Shown: positions 53,039 through 62,078 of the stretch, in pieces
Position numbering within the stretch: the first letter of the stretch is position 1
How the letters are laid out: every line of letters begins with the position of its first letter
Assembly: GCA_947466075.1 (NCBI GenBank)
Contig: CANIBP010000010.1
Location: 1-64,000, forward strand
DNA: 64,000 nucleotides
Source of the DNA: Verrucomicrobiaceae bacterium
Lineage (GTDB): Bacteria > Verrucomicrobiota > Verrucomicrobiia > Verrucomicrobiales > Verrucomicrobiaceae
Reading direction: 5' to 3'
Notes under the pieces: model-generated
Databases searched by the model: none
What the model saw: the letters and a program-made list of their open reading frames with translations, nothing else
Told to the model about the DNA's origin: nothing
Translations under genes and position numbers: made by a program

Positions 53039-56000
53039 ATGAAGTCCCTCCTGTTTTCCTCCCTGTTCCTTCTCGGCTGTTCCTCGCTGGCTTTTGCCGC
53101 CGGCAAAGAAATCGAAGGCGAACGCGCACCCGCTGCCACCGTCTGTCCTTCGCCCCAAGACGCGCGTGCGAAAATGAGCGTGCCCGAAGGCTACGAGGTG
53201 CGCTGCTTTGCGCATGAGCCGATGATCGTGAATCCGGTCGCGATGACCTGGGATCATCGTGGCCGCCTGTGGGTCGTGGAAGGCTACGAATATCCGAACG
53301 GCTCTGAGTTTAAGGGCAACGCCTTCGGCATTGAAGCGAAGGACGACAAATACCATCCCGTGTCCGCCGTTTGTCAGGCGAAGGACAATCCGCTGAACGC
53401 GATGCGCGAGAATCATCCGCAGATCCCGAAGGACCGCGTCATCATCCTCGAAGACACCGACAACAACGGCGAGGCCGACAAGCGCACCGTGTTCGTTGAA
53501 GGCCTCGACATGGGCAGCGCCATCCTCTGCGGCGATGGCGGCATCTACGTCGGCCAGCAACCTCATTTGCTGCATTTCAAAGACACCGATGGCGACGATC
53601 ATGCGGACGAATGGCGTGTCGTGCTCACCGGCTTCGGCCGCGAAGACACGCATGAACTGCTCAATTCCTTCTGCTGGGGCCCTGACGGCTGGCTTTACAT
53701 GACCCACGGCGTTTTCACCAACAGCAAAGTCCGCCGCCCCGGCCAGCCGGAGAGCGAAGGCTTCAAATTCGACGCCGGCATTGGCCGCGCACGTCCGATG
53801 AGTCGTGATAAGGAAGCGAAGTGGGAATTCGAAGTCTTCGCCGACGGCACCAGCAATCCCTGGGGCTGCGATTACGACGCCGCGGGCAACTTCTTCGTCA
53901 GCGCCTGCGTCATCGACCACTTTTTCCACATGGCGCCCGGCGGCATCTACGTGCGCCAAGGCGGAGCACCAGAGAATCCGTACGCGTATGAGCAACTGCC
54001 CAGCATCGTCAAACATAAACACTTCCGCGCCGCGTATGCCGGCGTGCAGATTTATCAGGGCGGACGCTATCCCGCCGACACGCACGGTCATGCCTTCATC
54101 GGCAACATCCACGACAACGCCATCCACGAGGAAATCCTCACACCCGTCGGTGCCACCTTCAAATGCGAACCACGTCGCGACTTCCTCCGCGCCAACGACG
54201 GCTGGTTCCGCCCCGTCAGCACCCAGACCGGCCCCGACGGCTTCCTCTGGATCATGGACTGGTGCGACAAGTATCCCTGCTACCAAAACGCCAAGGCCAA
54301 CCCCGAGGGCGTGGATCGCGAGCGCGGAAGAATCTGGCGTGTCGTCGTCCAAGACGACAAATCCAAAGCCACCCGCGACCACACAGACCTCAACCTCAAA
54401 AAACTCGCCACTGCCGACCTCGTGAAGACCCTGGAGCATCCCAACAACTGGATGCGCCGAATGGCGAGAAGGATGCTGGTGGAGAAGAAGAATATCCAAC
54501 CAGAACTGCAGACATTGGAACAACTCATTGATGCTCATCAAAAACAGATCGGCAGCCGCGAGGCTTTTTGGACACTTATTTCAAGGAATGAGTTCTCGTG
54601 GATTAAAGAACCAAAAAATAAAGACTATTACGATAAGAATCCCTTGCCGCTAGCCAAACACCCAGATGCTGTTATTCGGAGTTGGTTGGCAAGATGGATC
54701 GCAGACGCTGGCAGAATTTGGGATGACGAAACTTTGGCGGAACTCTCGTTGAGTCCTGAACCAATCGTCAAGCATAGCGTCGTCTTTGCATTGCGTTCCA
54801 TTTTCACTTGGTCAACATCCACTCAAGCTCGTCGCGCATGGATAGCGCCTCATGTGCATTTTTATCCATTCCTTTCAAAGATGGTGCTTTCCTCCGAAGT
54901 ACAGTCTGACCCTCTGATCGCCTTCGCTATATGGATGGCAGTGGAGCGTGACTTTGAACATCAGGATACTTGGATACGTTGGCTTAGCGACCTGGGAACG
55001 GAGTCTGGAACTCTGGGTCAGACTTTGGCCTACAAGTCAATGCGCCGACTATGCGACCTGCGAGACCCCAAGAAGCTGGACGTGGCATTTGGATTCTGTG
55101 AGGATGTTGCAGAGTATGAACTAATTCTATCTCACGCGCTCGACGGACTCGTCAAAGGCCAGGAAGGCGGCGTGATCAAGCCGGTGAAGGATGTTTCGGC
55201 CAGCCTCGCGAAGTGGCGTTCGTCAGCGAATGCGGACGTGCGGAAGCATGCGCAGACGCTCGCGGTGCTGTGGGGCGATGAAGCGGCAGTGAAGGAGATG
55301 ATTGTGGCGCTGCATGATGCCTCGAAGCCGGAGAAGGACCGCATCGCGGTGCTGCAATCGCTGCGGAAGGTGAAGACGGACGCGGTGAAGGAAGGGCTGA
55401 AGCCGTTGCTGGCTCCGGGAACGTCCACCACGCTCGGTGTGGCGGCGATTCGTGCGGCGGCGGACCTAGGGGGCGATGATTTCATTGCACCGCTGCTCAA
55501 GCAGGCCGCTTCGAAGGATTTCAATCTGCGCATCGCCGCGCTGGAGGCGCTTTCCAGTCGTGCGTCATGGACAAAGGCCATGCTGGAAGCCATCGCGGCG
55601 GAAAAAGTCAGCGCCAGCGGCTTCCCGGCTCCAGTGCGGCGTGCGCTGGCGACAAGCAAGGACAAGTCCATCCGCGATCTCGCCTTCAAAGTGCTCGGTG
55701 CGTGGCAGGATTCGTCGGACGACGTGAAATCGCTCATCGCCGCGAAGAAGCAGGCATGTTTGACCGGCGAACCCGATCTCGCCAACGGCAAGCTCATTTT
55801 CACCTCCACCTGCATGGTCTGCCACGAGTTCCACGGCGGCGGGAAGAAGGTGGGGCCGGATTTGATTGGCAGCGGACGCAGCAACCTAGATGCGATCCTC
55901 GCCAACGTGATCGATCCAAACCAGATCATCGGCAACGGCTACGAAAACTTCTCCGTTACCACCAAGGATGGCCGCACGCTCGCAGGACGCGTTGTCGAGG

Positions 56001-56680
56001 ACACACCAGGCCACGTAAAGCTCCTCGGCGCTGGCGGTGCCGCGCAGGTCGTACCGCGTGATCAAATCGCCACCCTCACCAACACCAAACAAAGCCTCAT
56101 GCCCATGGGCTTCGGCGCTTTGCCCGATGCGATGTTCCGCGATCTCATCTGGTATATCCTGGCTCCGCCCGAAGAAGGCCCGCTGACGCCCGCCAAGAAA
56201 GACCTGCTCATCAAGGGCGTCGAAGTCGCCGACACGAACGCCAAACCCAAAGGCTACAACTCGCGTGCCATCGACTGGGAAAGTGTCAGCCTGTGGAATC
56301 CCGAGTGGAAAGTCAGCGCGCCCGACTTTGAGCGCACGCCCGTCAAACTAGCTGAGTACTACGGCAAAACGAATGTGCTGCTCATGCATCCGTTTCCGGA
56401 CAAGAAGACGCCGGCGAGCTTTGAGCAGAAGCTGAAGGTCGAGAAGGCAAAGCTGAAGTTCAGCGTGGCTGCAGATGATCGCGGTGACTGGGTGGTCAAG
56501 GTTTTGGTCAACGGTCAAGAGGTCAAGACGGTGACGGTGGACCATGAAAAGCCGCGCTGGAAGAGCGTGGAGGTCGATCTTGCGAGGTGGAAGGGCCAAG
56601 AGGTCACGCTGCGCCTCGAAGGCCATGCCAGCGGCTGGAACATGGAGTTCGGCTACTGGCACGGCATCACGCTGGAATAA
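53039..56680 (+). CDS. Large secreted PVC-type heme-binding / membrane-bound dehydrogenase-domain protein
   Basis: The 1213-residue protein has a signal peptide (MKSLLFSSLFLLGCSSLAFA) that could also be a lipoprotein signal. Its first 450 residues are a beta-propeller dehydrogenase-like domain (PEGYEVRCFAHEPMIVNPVAMTWDHRGRLW, DTDGDDHADEW, STQTGPDGFLWIMDWCD). The middle (about 460-900) has HEAT-like helices. A cytochrome c-type domain follows with CMVCH in STCMVCHEFHGGGKKVGPDL, then the PVC-specific NVIDPNQIIGNGYENF segment. The C-terminus is a beta-sandwich carbohydrate-binding-like domain. It probably oxidises sugars or alcohols outside the cytoplasm with heme. The stretch 54540-55130 is visibly lower in GC than the rest. 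Confidence 0.9.
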   Translation: MKSLLFSSLFLLGCSSLAFAAGKEIEGERAPAATVCPSPQDARAKMSVPEGYEVRCFAHEPMIVNPVAMTWDHRGRLWVVEGYEYPNGSEFKGNAFGIEAKDDKYHPVSAVCQAKDNPLNAMRENHPQIPKDRVIILEDTDNNGEADKRTVFVEGLDMGSAILCGDGGIYVGQQPHLLHFKDTDGDDHADEWRVVLTGFGREDTHELLNSFCWGPDGWLYMTHGVFTNSKVRRPGQPESEGFKFDAGIGRARPMSRDKEAKWEFEVFADGTSNPWGCDYDAAGNFFVSACVIDHFFHMAPGGIYVRQGGAPENPYAYEQLPSIVKHKHFRAAYAGVQIYQGGRYPADTHGHAFIGNIHDNAIHEEILTPVGATFKCEPRRDFLRANDGWFRPVSTQTGPDGFLWIMDWCDKYPCYQNAKANPEGVDRERGRIWRVVVQDDKSKATRDHTDLNLKKLATADLVKTLEHPNNWMRRMARRMLVEKKNIQPELQTLEQLIDAHQKQIGSREAFWTLISRNEFSWIKEPKNKDYYDKNPLPLAKHPDAVIRSWLARWIADAGRIWDDETLAELSLSPEPIVKHSVVFALRSIFTWSTSTQARRAWIAPHVHFYPFLSKMVLSSEVQSDPLIAFAIWMAVERDFEHQDTWIRWLSDLGTESGTLGQTLAYKSMRRLCDLRDPKKLDVAFGFCEDVAEYELILSHALDGLVKGQEGGVIKPVKDVSASLAKWRSSANADVRKHAQTLAVLWGDEAAVKEMIVALHDASKPEKDRIAVLQSLRKVKTDAVKEGLKPLLAPGTSTTLGVAAIRAAADLGGDDFIAPLLKQAASKDFNLRIAALEALSSRASWTKAMLEAIAAEKVSASGFPAPVRRALATSKDKSIRDLAFKVLGAWQDSSDDVKSLIAAKKQACLTGEPDLANGKLIFTSTCMVCHEFHGGGKKVGPDLIGSGRSNLDAILANVIDPNQIIGNGYENFSVTTKDGRTLAGRVVEDTPGHVKLLGAGGAAQVVPRDQIATLTNTKQSLMPMGFGALPDAMFRDLIWYILAPPEEGPLTPAKKDLLIKGVEVADTNAKPKGYNSRAIDWESVSLWNPEWKVSAPDFERTPVKLAEYYGKTNVLLMHPFPDKKTPASFEQKLKVEKAKLKFSVAADDRGDWVVKVLVNGQEVKTVTVDHEKPRWKSVEVDLARWKGQEVTLRLEGHASGWNMEFGYWHGITLE

Positions 56681-56733
56681 CACGCCAACGACTTTTCCCT
56701 GTTCCAAGGCGCTGAATCATGCACTGTGCGACC

Positions 56734-58134
56734 ATGCGCAGTCCATTGGTCCTTTCGCTTGCCTTGATCTCTGCCGCGAGTCTTCACGCGGCACCGGCGA
56801 CTCCTGCACCGGCTCCAGCGGCTCCGGCAACGAAACCTATGGTTGTCCCGAAGCCTGCTGAACCAACCAAGGCAACACCCACGCCTCCAGCGGTGAAGCC
56901 GCCGCCGGAGGATGCCTATGTGCAGATGGAGATGCTGACGCGGGCGATGGAGATGGTGCGGCAGAATTACGTGGATGAATCGAAGATCACGTATGAGGAA
57001 CTCGTGGAGGGTGCGCTGGAAGGCATGCTGAATCGACTGGACCCGCACTGTGAATACATGGGCAAGTCGTTGTTTGAAGACATGCAGCGTGAACAGAGCG
57101 ACACGTCGGAAGGCATCGGCATCACGATTGCGCTGCGGCAGAACGTTCTGACGATCATCACCGTGCGCGAGGACGGTCCAGCGAATGCGGCAGGCGTATT
57201 GTCAGGCGATCAACTGGTGCGCATCAACGAGGTACTGACGGATTCTGTGGGCATAGCGGAGGCGATGCAGCTTCTCAAAGGCAAGGCGGGCGAGGAAGTG
57301 CGGCTCACGGTGCGTCGGCCGGGTACGAAGCAATTCCTGGAGTTCAAAGTGAAGCACGAAACGCTCACCGAGACCTCCGTGCATGATCCAATGCTGCTGG
57401 CACAGAAGATGGCGGGCGAATTCAAGATCGGCTACGCGCGCATTTCGCAGTTCAACCAGCCGACGGCGCGTGATTTGAGCAAGGCGCTGGATGAACTGGA
57501 AAAAGAAGGCATGCAGGCCTTCGTGTTGGATTTGCGCAACAACCCCGGCGGCCTGGTGGACAGCTCGGTGGCGGTGTGCGGCGAGTTTTTGCCGGAAGGC
57601 ACCGTCGTGGTGACGACGGAAGGCCGTGTGGCCTCGCAGAATCCCCCTCCCTTCCGCACGCCATCACGCAACGGCAAGGAACCGCGCAAGTATCCCATCG
57701 CCGTGCTGATCAATCACGGCAGCGCGAGTGCAAGCGAGCTGACGGCGGGCGCGTTGCAGGATCTGAAACGTGCGATCGTGGTCGGCACGACGAGTTTTGG
57801 CAAAGGATCGGTGCAGACGATCCTGCCGATGAAAAATGGCGCGGCGATGCGGCTGACCACGGCGAAGTATTACACACCAAGCCATCGCACGATTCACGAG
57901 AACGGCGTGGAACCGAACATTGTCTCCGCGCTCACGACTGAGCAGGAACTGCGCATCTCCAAGTGGCGTGCGTCGCATGGCACTGGTGAAGCGGCGGCGC
58001 TTGAACTGGCCGGTCTGGGCGATCAGCAGCTCGAACGTGCCGTGGATTCGCTCAAGGGCGTGCTGGTGTTCGATGCATTCGTGGCACCTGCGCTGGCACC
58101 TGCGGCGAAGCTGCTGGAGAAGAAGAGCGAGTAG
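56734..58134 (+). CDS. S41-family C-terminal processing peptidase
   Basis: The 466-residue protein has a signal peptide (MRSPLVLSLALISAASLHA), an Ala/Pro-rich linker, then a PDZ domain (GIGITIALRQNVLTIITV, NAAGVLSGDQLVRINEV) and the tail-specific protease core. The catalytic Ser is in NHGSASASELTAGALQD and the Lys in GTTSFGKGSVQTI. Such periplasmic proteases degrade or mature exported proteins from their C-termini. Its TAG ends exactly one base before the convergent gene's stop codon begins. Confidence 0.93.
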   Translation: MRSPLVLSLALISAASLHAAPATPAPAPAAPATKPMVVPKPAEPTKATPTPPAVKPPPEDAYVQMEMLTRAMEMVRQNYVDESKITYEELVEGALEGMLNRLDPHCEYMGKSLFEDMQREQSDTSEGIGITIALRQNVLTIITVREDGPANAAGVLSGDQLVRINEVLTDSVGIAEAMQLLKGKAGEEVRLTVRRPGTKQFLEFKVKHETLTETSVHDPMLLAQKMAGEFKIGYARISQFNQPTARDLSKALDELEKEGMQAFVLDLRNNPGGLVDSSVAVCGEFLPEGTVVVTTEGRVASQNPPPFRTPSRNGKEPRKYPIAVLINHGSASASELTAGALQDLKRAIVVGTTSFGKGSVQTILPMKNGAAMRLTTAKYYTPSHRTIHENGVEPNIVSALTTEQELRISKWRASHGTGEAAALELAGLGDQQLERAVDSLKGVLVFDAFVAPALAPAAKLLEKKSE

Positions 58135-59697
58135 CTACTCCAACAAGCCGCGGGCGATGATGGCATCGACGGGATTGTGATAGTCGGTGAAGACGTATTC
58201 GGACCGCGGCACCGTGCCGGCGGGGATGTGAGTGCGAATGAGGCGCTCCTGCCAGGAGCCAGGTGTGACGTAACGATCCACGATGAGCGGCTTCAAATCT
58301 TCGCGCGAGGCCATGAGGATGACGTTCTGCGTTTCGTCACGACGGTAGCCGACGGAGAAGACTTCCACATGAGGAAACACCTTCCGCACGGTGGCGAGCA
58401 TGCCAGAGGTCAGCTCGGATTTGGGTCCGGTGACAGCAGCGATGAGGTTCATGATGAAAACGCCCTGGGGTTCGAGATGATCGGCGATCTGCTGATAAAA
58501 CTCACGCGTAGCGAGGTGCGGCGGGATCTGGCGAATGCCATTGTAGGCGTCGCCAAAGATGAGATCCCATTTTTTGCCACCGTTTTGCAGCAGGAAGCGT
58601 CGTGCATCACCCGCGTGAGCATTGACGCGAGGAAACTCGTCGAGCTTGAAGAATTTGCGGCCCACTTCGATAACCTGCGGGTCGATCTCGACGACATCGA
58701 CGCCAGCATCAGGGAAATCACGCGAGACATTCTCCGGCATGCCAAAGGCTCCGGCACCGATGAACAGAGCACTGCTGACTTTGGCAGGCTCACGCAGCAA
58801 GGCGAGCTTCCAGTATTCCTGATAGGGGAGGATCAAATCGCCGGTGTTCGCGTCCATGCCACCTTCCATGGTGGAGTCGAGTTGGAGCACGCGTCGCTTC
58901 ACCTTGCCCTCTGTCTGCTCACTGACTTCGATGTGATGATAAAACGACTCATGCTCGAAGATGACGCCCGGCTTCGGCTTCGGCGTGGTCATCCAGCTCA
59001 TCGAGAAGGCGAAGATGCCGCTCATGATTACGGGAGCCTGCTGCTTGAACGAGTTTTTAGCGAGGAGGAAGGCCGCGATGGCCAGGAGCAGCAAAATCGT
59101 GGCGGTGCCGAAGAAAATGCTGCGCACGCCGAAGGTGGAGAGCAGGAAGAAGCCGGAGAGAAAGGTGCCGACGAAGCTGCCGAGCGAGCCGAGCATGCTG
59201 ATCGTTCCCGCAGCGGCTCCGACATGCGTGTCTTTGAGCGTGAGGCTGTAAAACCGCACCGCCGCTGGAGAAACAGCTCCCAGCAAGATGCCGGGAATGG
59301 CAAAGAGCAGCAGTGAAATCATCACCGGCCCGGCGATGAGACCATGAGCGCTCAAACTGGCCGCAAAGACCGTGTGGAAGGCCGGAATGAAGAAGGTAAG
59401 CACGGCAGAGCCAGCTAGCAGCCAGCCAAGAAGATCGAGCGCCATTTTGCGATCCGACAAATAGCCACCAAGATAACCACCAGCACTGAAGGCGATGAGG
59501 ATGACGCCGATCAAGGCGGTCCACGTGTAAACGCTGTTACCGAAAAAGGGCGCGAGGAGGCGATACGCGCAAATTTCGATGACCATCATCGCAGCACCAG
59601 CGAGAAAGCAGGAGATGCCGAGGAAGATGCGAGTTCTTTGTGGTGAGGCGGTGTTTTCAACCGGTGCCGGTGAATTTTTTGAAGAAGATCGTGACAT
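58135..59697 (-). CDS. Fused MFS-like membrane domain and spermidine-synthase-like domain
   Basis: The 520-residue protein has seven or eight transmembrane helices in its first 240 residues (for example IFLGISCFLAGAAMMVIEI) and a soluble C-terminal domain with the S-adenosyl-binding fold of spermidine synthases (ALFIGAGAFGMPE, VDVVEIDPQVIEVGRKFF, LIFGDAYNGIRQIPPHLATREFY). Such fused proteins are widespread but their substrate is not settled; polyamine synthesis is possible, not proven. The start at 59697 is chosen because upstream residues fall in the next gene. It may be transcribed with the small lipoprotein and parB genes upstream. Confidence 0.88.
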   Translation of the reverse strand: MSRSSSKNSPAPVENTASPQRTRIFLGISCFLAGAAMMVIEICAYRLLAPFFGNSVYTWTALIGVILIAFSAGGYLGGYLSDRKMALDLLGWLLAGSAVLTFFIPAFHTVFAASLSAHGLIAGPVMISLLLFAIPGILLGAVSPAAVRFYSLTLKDTHVGAAAGTISMLGSLGSFVGTFLSGFFLLSTFGVRSIFFGTATILLLLAIAAFLLAKNSFKQQAPVIMSGIFAFSMSWMTTPKPKPGVIFEHESFYHHIEVSEQTEGKVKRRVLQLDSTMEGGMDANTGDLILPYQEYWKLALLREPAKVSSALFIGAGAFGMPENVSRDFPDAGVDVVEIDPQVIEVGRKFFKLDEFPRVNAHAGDARRFLLQNGGKKWDLIFGDAYNGIRQIPPHLATREFYQQIADHLEPQGVFIMNLIAAVTGPKSELTSGMLATVRKVFPHVEVFSVGYRRDETQNVILMASREDLKPLIVDRYVTPGSWQERLIRTHIPAGTVPRSEYVFTDYHNPVDAIIARGLLE

Positions 59698-59717
59698 GCT
59701 CGGGATGAGGTTCGGGA

Positions 59718-60161
59718 TCAGTCGTTGTAAAAGACGAGGCTCATGATCTTCCAGCCGGTGGAGGTCTTGATGAGCGTGAAGCAATCGGTGCCAGTGGTGA
59801 TTTCGGCTTCTTTGGTGAGTTTCCAGCGAACGCTAGCTTGGGCAGTGCGGTCATCACGGAGGATTTTCATGCCCGTAGGCACCTCGGTCATGGGCACAGA
59901 AGTCGTCGCATGACTGAGCTTCTGACCGTGAAGGAAATCGGTAAGTCCCTGGGTTTGAGGCTGGCCTTGATGCACAAAGGTAATGCGAGCCTGCTCATGG
60001 AAGCACGAGCCGTAGCCATCCATGTCTTTGGCGGACCAGGTGGAAAAATAACGATCAAGAAAGGCGCGGACATCACCATCATCGACGGATTTGGCATCAG
60101 GCTGACAGGCCATGAGGAGACAAGACAGAATGACGAAACAAACATCACGACGTGTGTTCAT
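59718..60161 (-). CDS. Small NTF2/SnoaL-like lipoprotein
   Basis: The 147-residue protein has a lipoprotein signal ending in LLMAC and an NTF2-like fold: VRAFLDRYFSTWSAKDMDGYGSCF at the start and TGTDCFTLIKTSTGWKIMSLVFYN at the end. This resembles DUF4440/SnoaL-like proteins, which include enzymes and binding proteins; no function can be assigned. An in-frame ATG nine bases upstream is possible. It lies between parB and the spermidine-synthase-like gene with gaps of about 20 bases. Confidence 0.7.
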   Translation of the reverse strand: MNTRRDVCFVILSCLLMACQPDAKSVDDGDVRAFLDRYFSTWSAKDMDGYGSCFHEQARITFVHQGQPQTQGLTDFLHGQKLSHATTSVPMTEVPTGMKILRDDRTAQASVRWKLTKEAEITTGTDCFTLIKTSTGWKIMSLVFYND

Positions 60162-60179
60162 GATCGTCATCGGAACGGG

Positions 60180-61091
60180 TTATTCCTCGGCGAAGGCTTC
60201 TTCCTCGATGCCGAGCACGGCGAGAACGCGATTCAAGTCTTCGACGCCATAGTAGTCGATCTCGATGCGGCCTTTTTTCTCGGCGTGGTGGATGCTGACA
60301 TTGGTGGTCAGGTGCTGGATGAGTTTTTGCTCCACGGCTTCGATGGCGCGAGCGAATTCGGTTGCCGTCGGCTTGGGCTTCGGGGGCGGCGGCGGATGCA
60401 GGATGCCATCGATCACCTTCTCAGTAGCGCGAACGGTGAGGCCCTTGCTGACTACTTGATGGGCCACACGTTCCAGCTCGTCGTGCTTGCGCAGCATGAG
60501 CAGCACCTTGGCGTGGCCGGTGGAAATTTTGCTGGTGGCGAGCATGTCACGGATGCTCGCGGGCAGTTCCAGCAGGCGCATGGTGTTCGCGACGGTGGCG
60601 CGGTTCTTGCCGACGCGCTGCGCGATGTCCTCCTGGCGCATGTTGAAGTCCTTGGCGAGGCGCGAGTAGGCCTGCGCCTCCTCAATGGCATTTAAGCCTT
60701 CACGCTGAAGATTTTCGATGAGCGCCATCTCCAGCACGTCTTTGTCGCTGGCTTCACGGACGATGACAGGAACTTCCTTGAGACCAAGCTCACGCGAGGC
60801 GCGGAAACGACGCTCGCCTGCGATCAGCTCCAGCTTGCCGTTCACCCGGCGCACGATCAGCGGCTGAATGATGCCGTGCTCGCGGATGGACTCCATGAGT
60901 TCGGAGAGCTGCTCGGTCGGAAACTCTTTGCGCGGCTGGAGCGGGCTGGGGACGATTTGATCAAGCGTGACGCGATTGACCACATCTCCCGGCGCTGGCT
61001 GCGCGAGGGCAGGCAGGCGCGACACTCCCGACACCGACGTGGGTGCCGAAATGAGTGCGCCGAGACCTTTTCCGAGAGCCGATTTTGCCAT
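60180..61091 (-). CDS. parB: Chromosome partitioning protein ParB
   Basis: The 303-residue protein has the chromosomal ParB layout: N-terminal GKGLGALI box, the CTP-binding domain (VPSPLQPRKEF, LIAGERRFRASRELG, ALIENLQREGLNAIEEAQAY), a helix-turn-helix (MRQEDIAQRVGKNRATVANTMRLL) and a dimerisation C-terminus. It loads at parS sites and slides as a CTP clamp to organise origins. parA, usually just upstream, is absent; upstream is the divergent yicC. The start at 61091 gives the canonical N-terminus. Confidence 0.93.
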   Translation of the reverse strand: MAKSALGKGLGALISAPTSVSGVSRLPALAQPAPGDVVNRVTLDQIVPSPLQPRKEFPTEQLSELMESIREHGIIQPLIVRRVNGKLELIAGERRFRASRELGLKEVPVIVREASDKDVLEMALIENLQREGLNAIEEAQAYSRLAKDFNMRQEDIAQRVGKNRATVANTMRLLELPASIRDMLATSKISTGHAKVLLMLRKHDELERVAHQVVSKGLTVRATEKVIDGILHPPPPPKPKPTATEFARAIEAVEQKLIQHLTTNVSIHHAEKKGRIEIDYYGVEDLNRVLAVLGIEEEAFAEE

Positions 61092-61202
61092 AGGGTGGGC
61101 GAGACTAGGGAGCAGGCGCGTCGTTGCAAACCGGAATCGCAGTGAATCTGCCTGTTGCATCCAAGGCTTTACCCGAGGCCGATTTCGCTCCATCTGATGG
61201 CT

Positions 61203-62078
61203 ATGAAAAGCATGACCGGATTTGGCAGGGGTGAAGCACAGCGCGCAGGTGTGACATGGAGCGTGGAATGCAGCGCGGTGAACCGCAAACAGCTCGAAGT
61301 CGCGGTGAATCTGCCTCGTGAATTGGCGGAACTGGAAAATGCTGTGCGCACGGAAGTATCTGCAACTGTTTCACGTGGACGCGTCAATGTGGCGGTGCGC
61401 AAAGAGGCCGCCGCAGCGACAGCGGACACGGTGCGTGTCGATCAGGCGCTGGCAGCGCAGTATTTTCACGCGATGCATGCGCTGGCCTTGAAGCTGGACA
61501 TTCCGCCGCAGATCGCGCTGGCGGACATCACGCGCTTGCCCGGTGTCTTGAGCATGGCACAAACCGAAACCACGGTGGAAGAAGCGTGGCCGGCAATTCA
61601 GGAGGCGCTGGCAGCCGCATTGAAACAACTGGCTAACATGCGTGCAGCGGAAGGCGCGAGCCTGCGAGCGGACATCGAAGCACGGCTGCGCACCATTGAA
61701 GCGCTGCTGGAATCGATTCGTGCGAAGGCGGCGACGGTGCCGGAATATCAGCGCAAAATGCTGCGTCAACGTTTGGAGGAGGCGGGAATACCGTTGCCAC
61801 TCGATGACGAACGTCTGGTCAAGGAGATCGCCCTCTTTGCGGATCGCACCGACATCTCCGAGGAGCAGTCACGTGCGGCGAGCCATGTGAAGCAGTTCCG
61901 CGCTTATCTTGATGCCGATGCACCTGCAGGACGCAGCCTGGATTTTCTGCTGCAGGAGTTCTTCCGCGAGTTCAACACGATGGGATCGAAGTGCAACAAC
62001 GCCGAGATCGCGCATCACGTCGTCACCGCGAAGACCGAGCTGGAGAAAATTCGCGAGCAGGTGCAGAACGCGGAGTGA
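61203..62078 (+). CDS. yicC: YicC/YloC-family endoribonuclease
   Basis: The 291-residue protein begins MKSMTGFGRGEA, the standard YicC N-terminus, and ends with LDFLLQEFFREFNTMGSK followed by IAHHVVTAKTELEKIREQVQN, the DUF1732 C-terminal signature. Members are RNases that promote degradation of small RNAs. A start six bases upstream (61197) is also possible. It diverges from parB, and its stop codon is immediately followed by the stop of the convergent oxidoreductase gene. Confidence 0.92.
   Translation: MKSMTGFGRGEAQRAGVTWSVECSAVNRKQLEVAVNLPRELAELENAVRTEVSATVSRGRVNVAVRKEAAAATADTVRVDQALAAQYFHAMHALALKLDIPPQIALADITRLPGVLSMAQTETTVEEAWPAIQEALAAALKQLANMRAAEGASLRADIEARLRTIEALLESIRAKAATVPEYQRKMLRQRLEEAGIPLPLDDERLVKEIALFADRTDISEEQSRAASHVKQFRAYLDADAPAGRSLDFLLQEFFREFNTMGSKCNNAEIAHHVVTAKTELEKIREQVQNAE

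Noticed and set aside
52937..54541. 534-codon minus-strand open frame opposite the heme-binding protein gene
   Set aside because: It mirrors the GC-rich 5' part of a gene with clear signal peptide and domains, and stops where that gene's GC falls.
58177..59316. 379-codon plus-strand open frame opposite the spermidine-synthase-like gene
   Set aside because: No motif, no ribosome site, and it lacks the membrane and nucleotide-binding features seen on the other strand.
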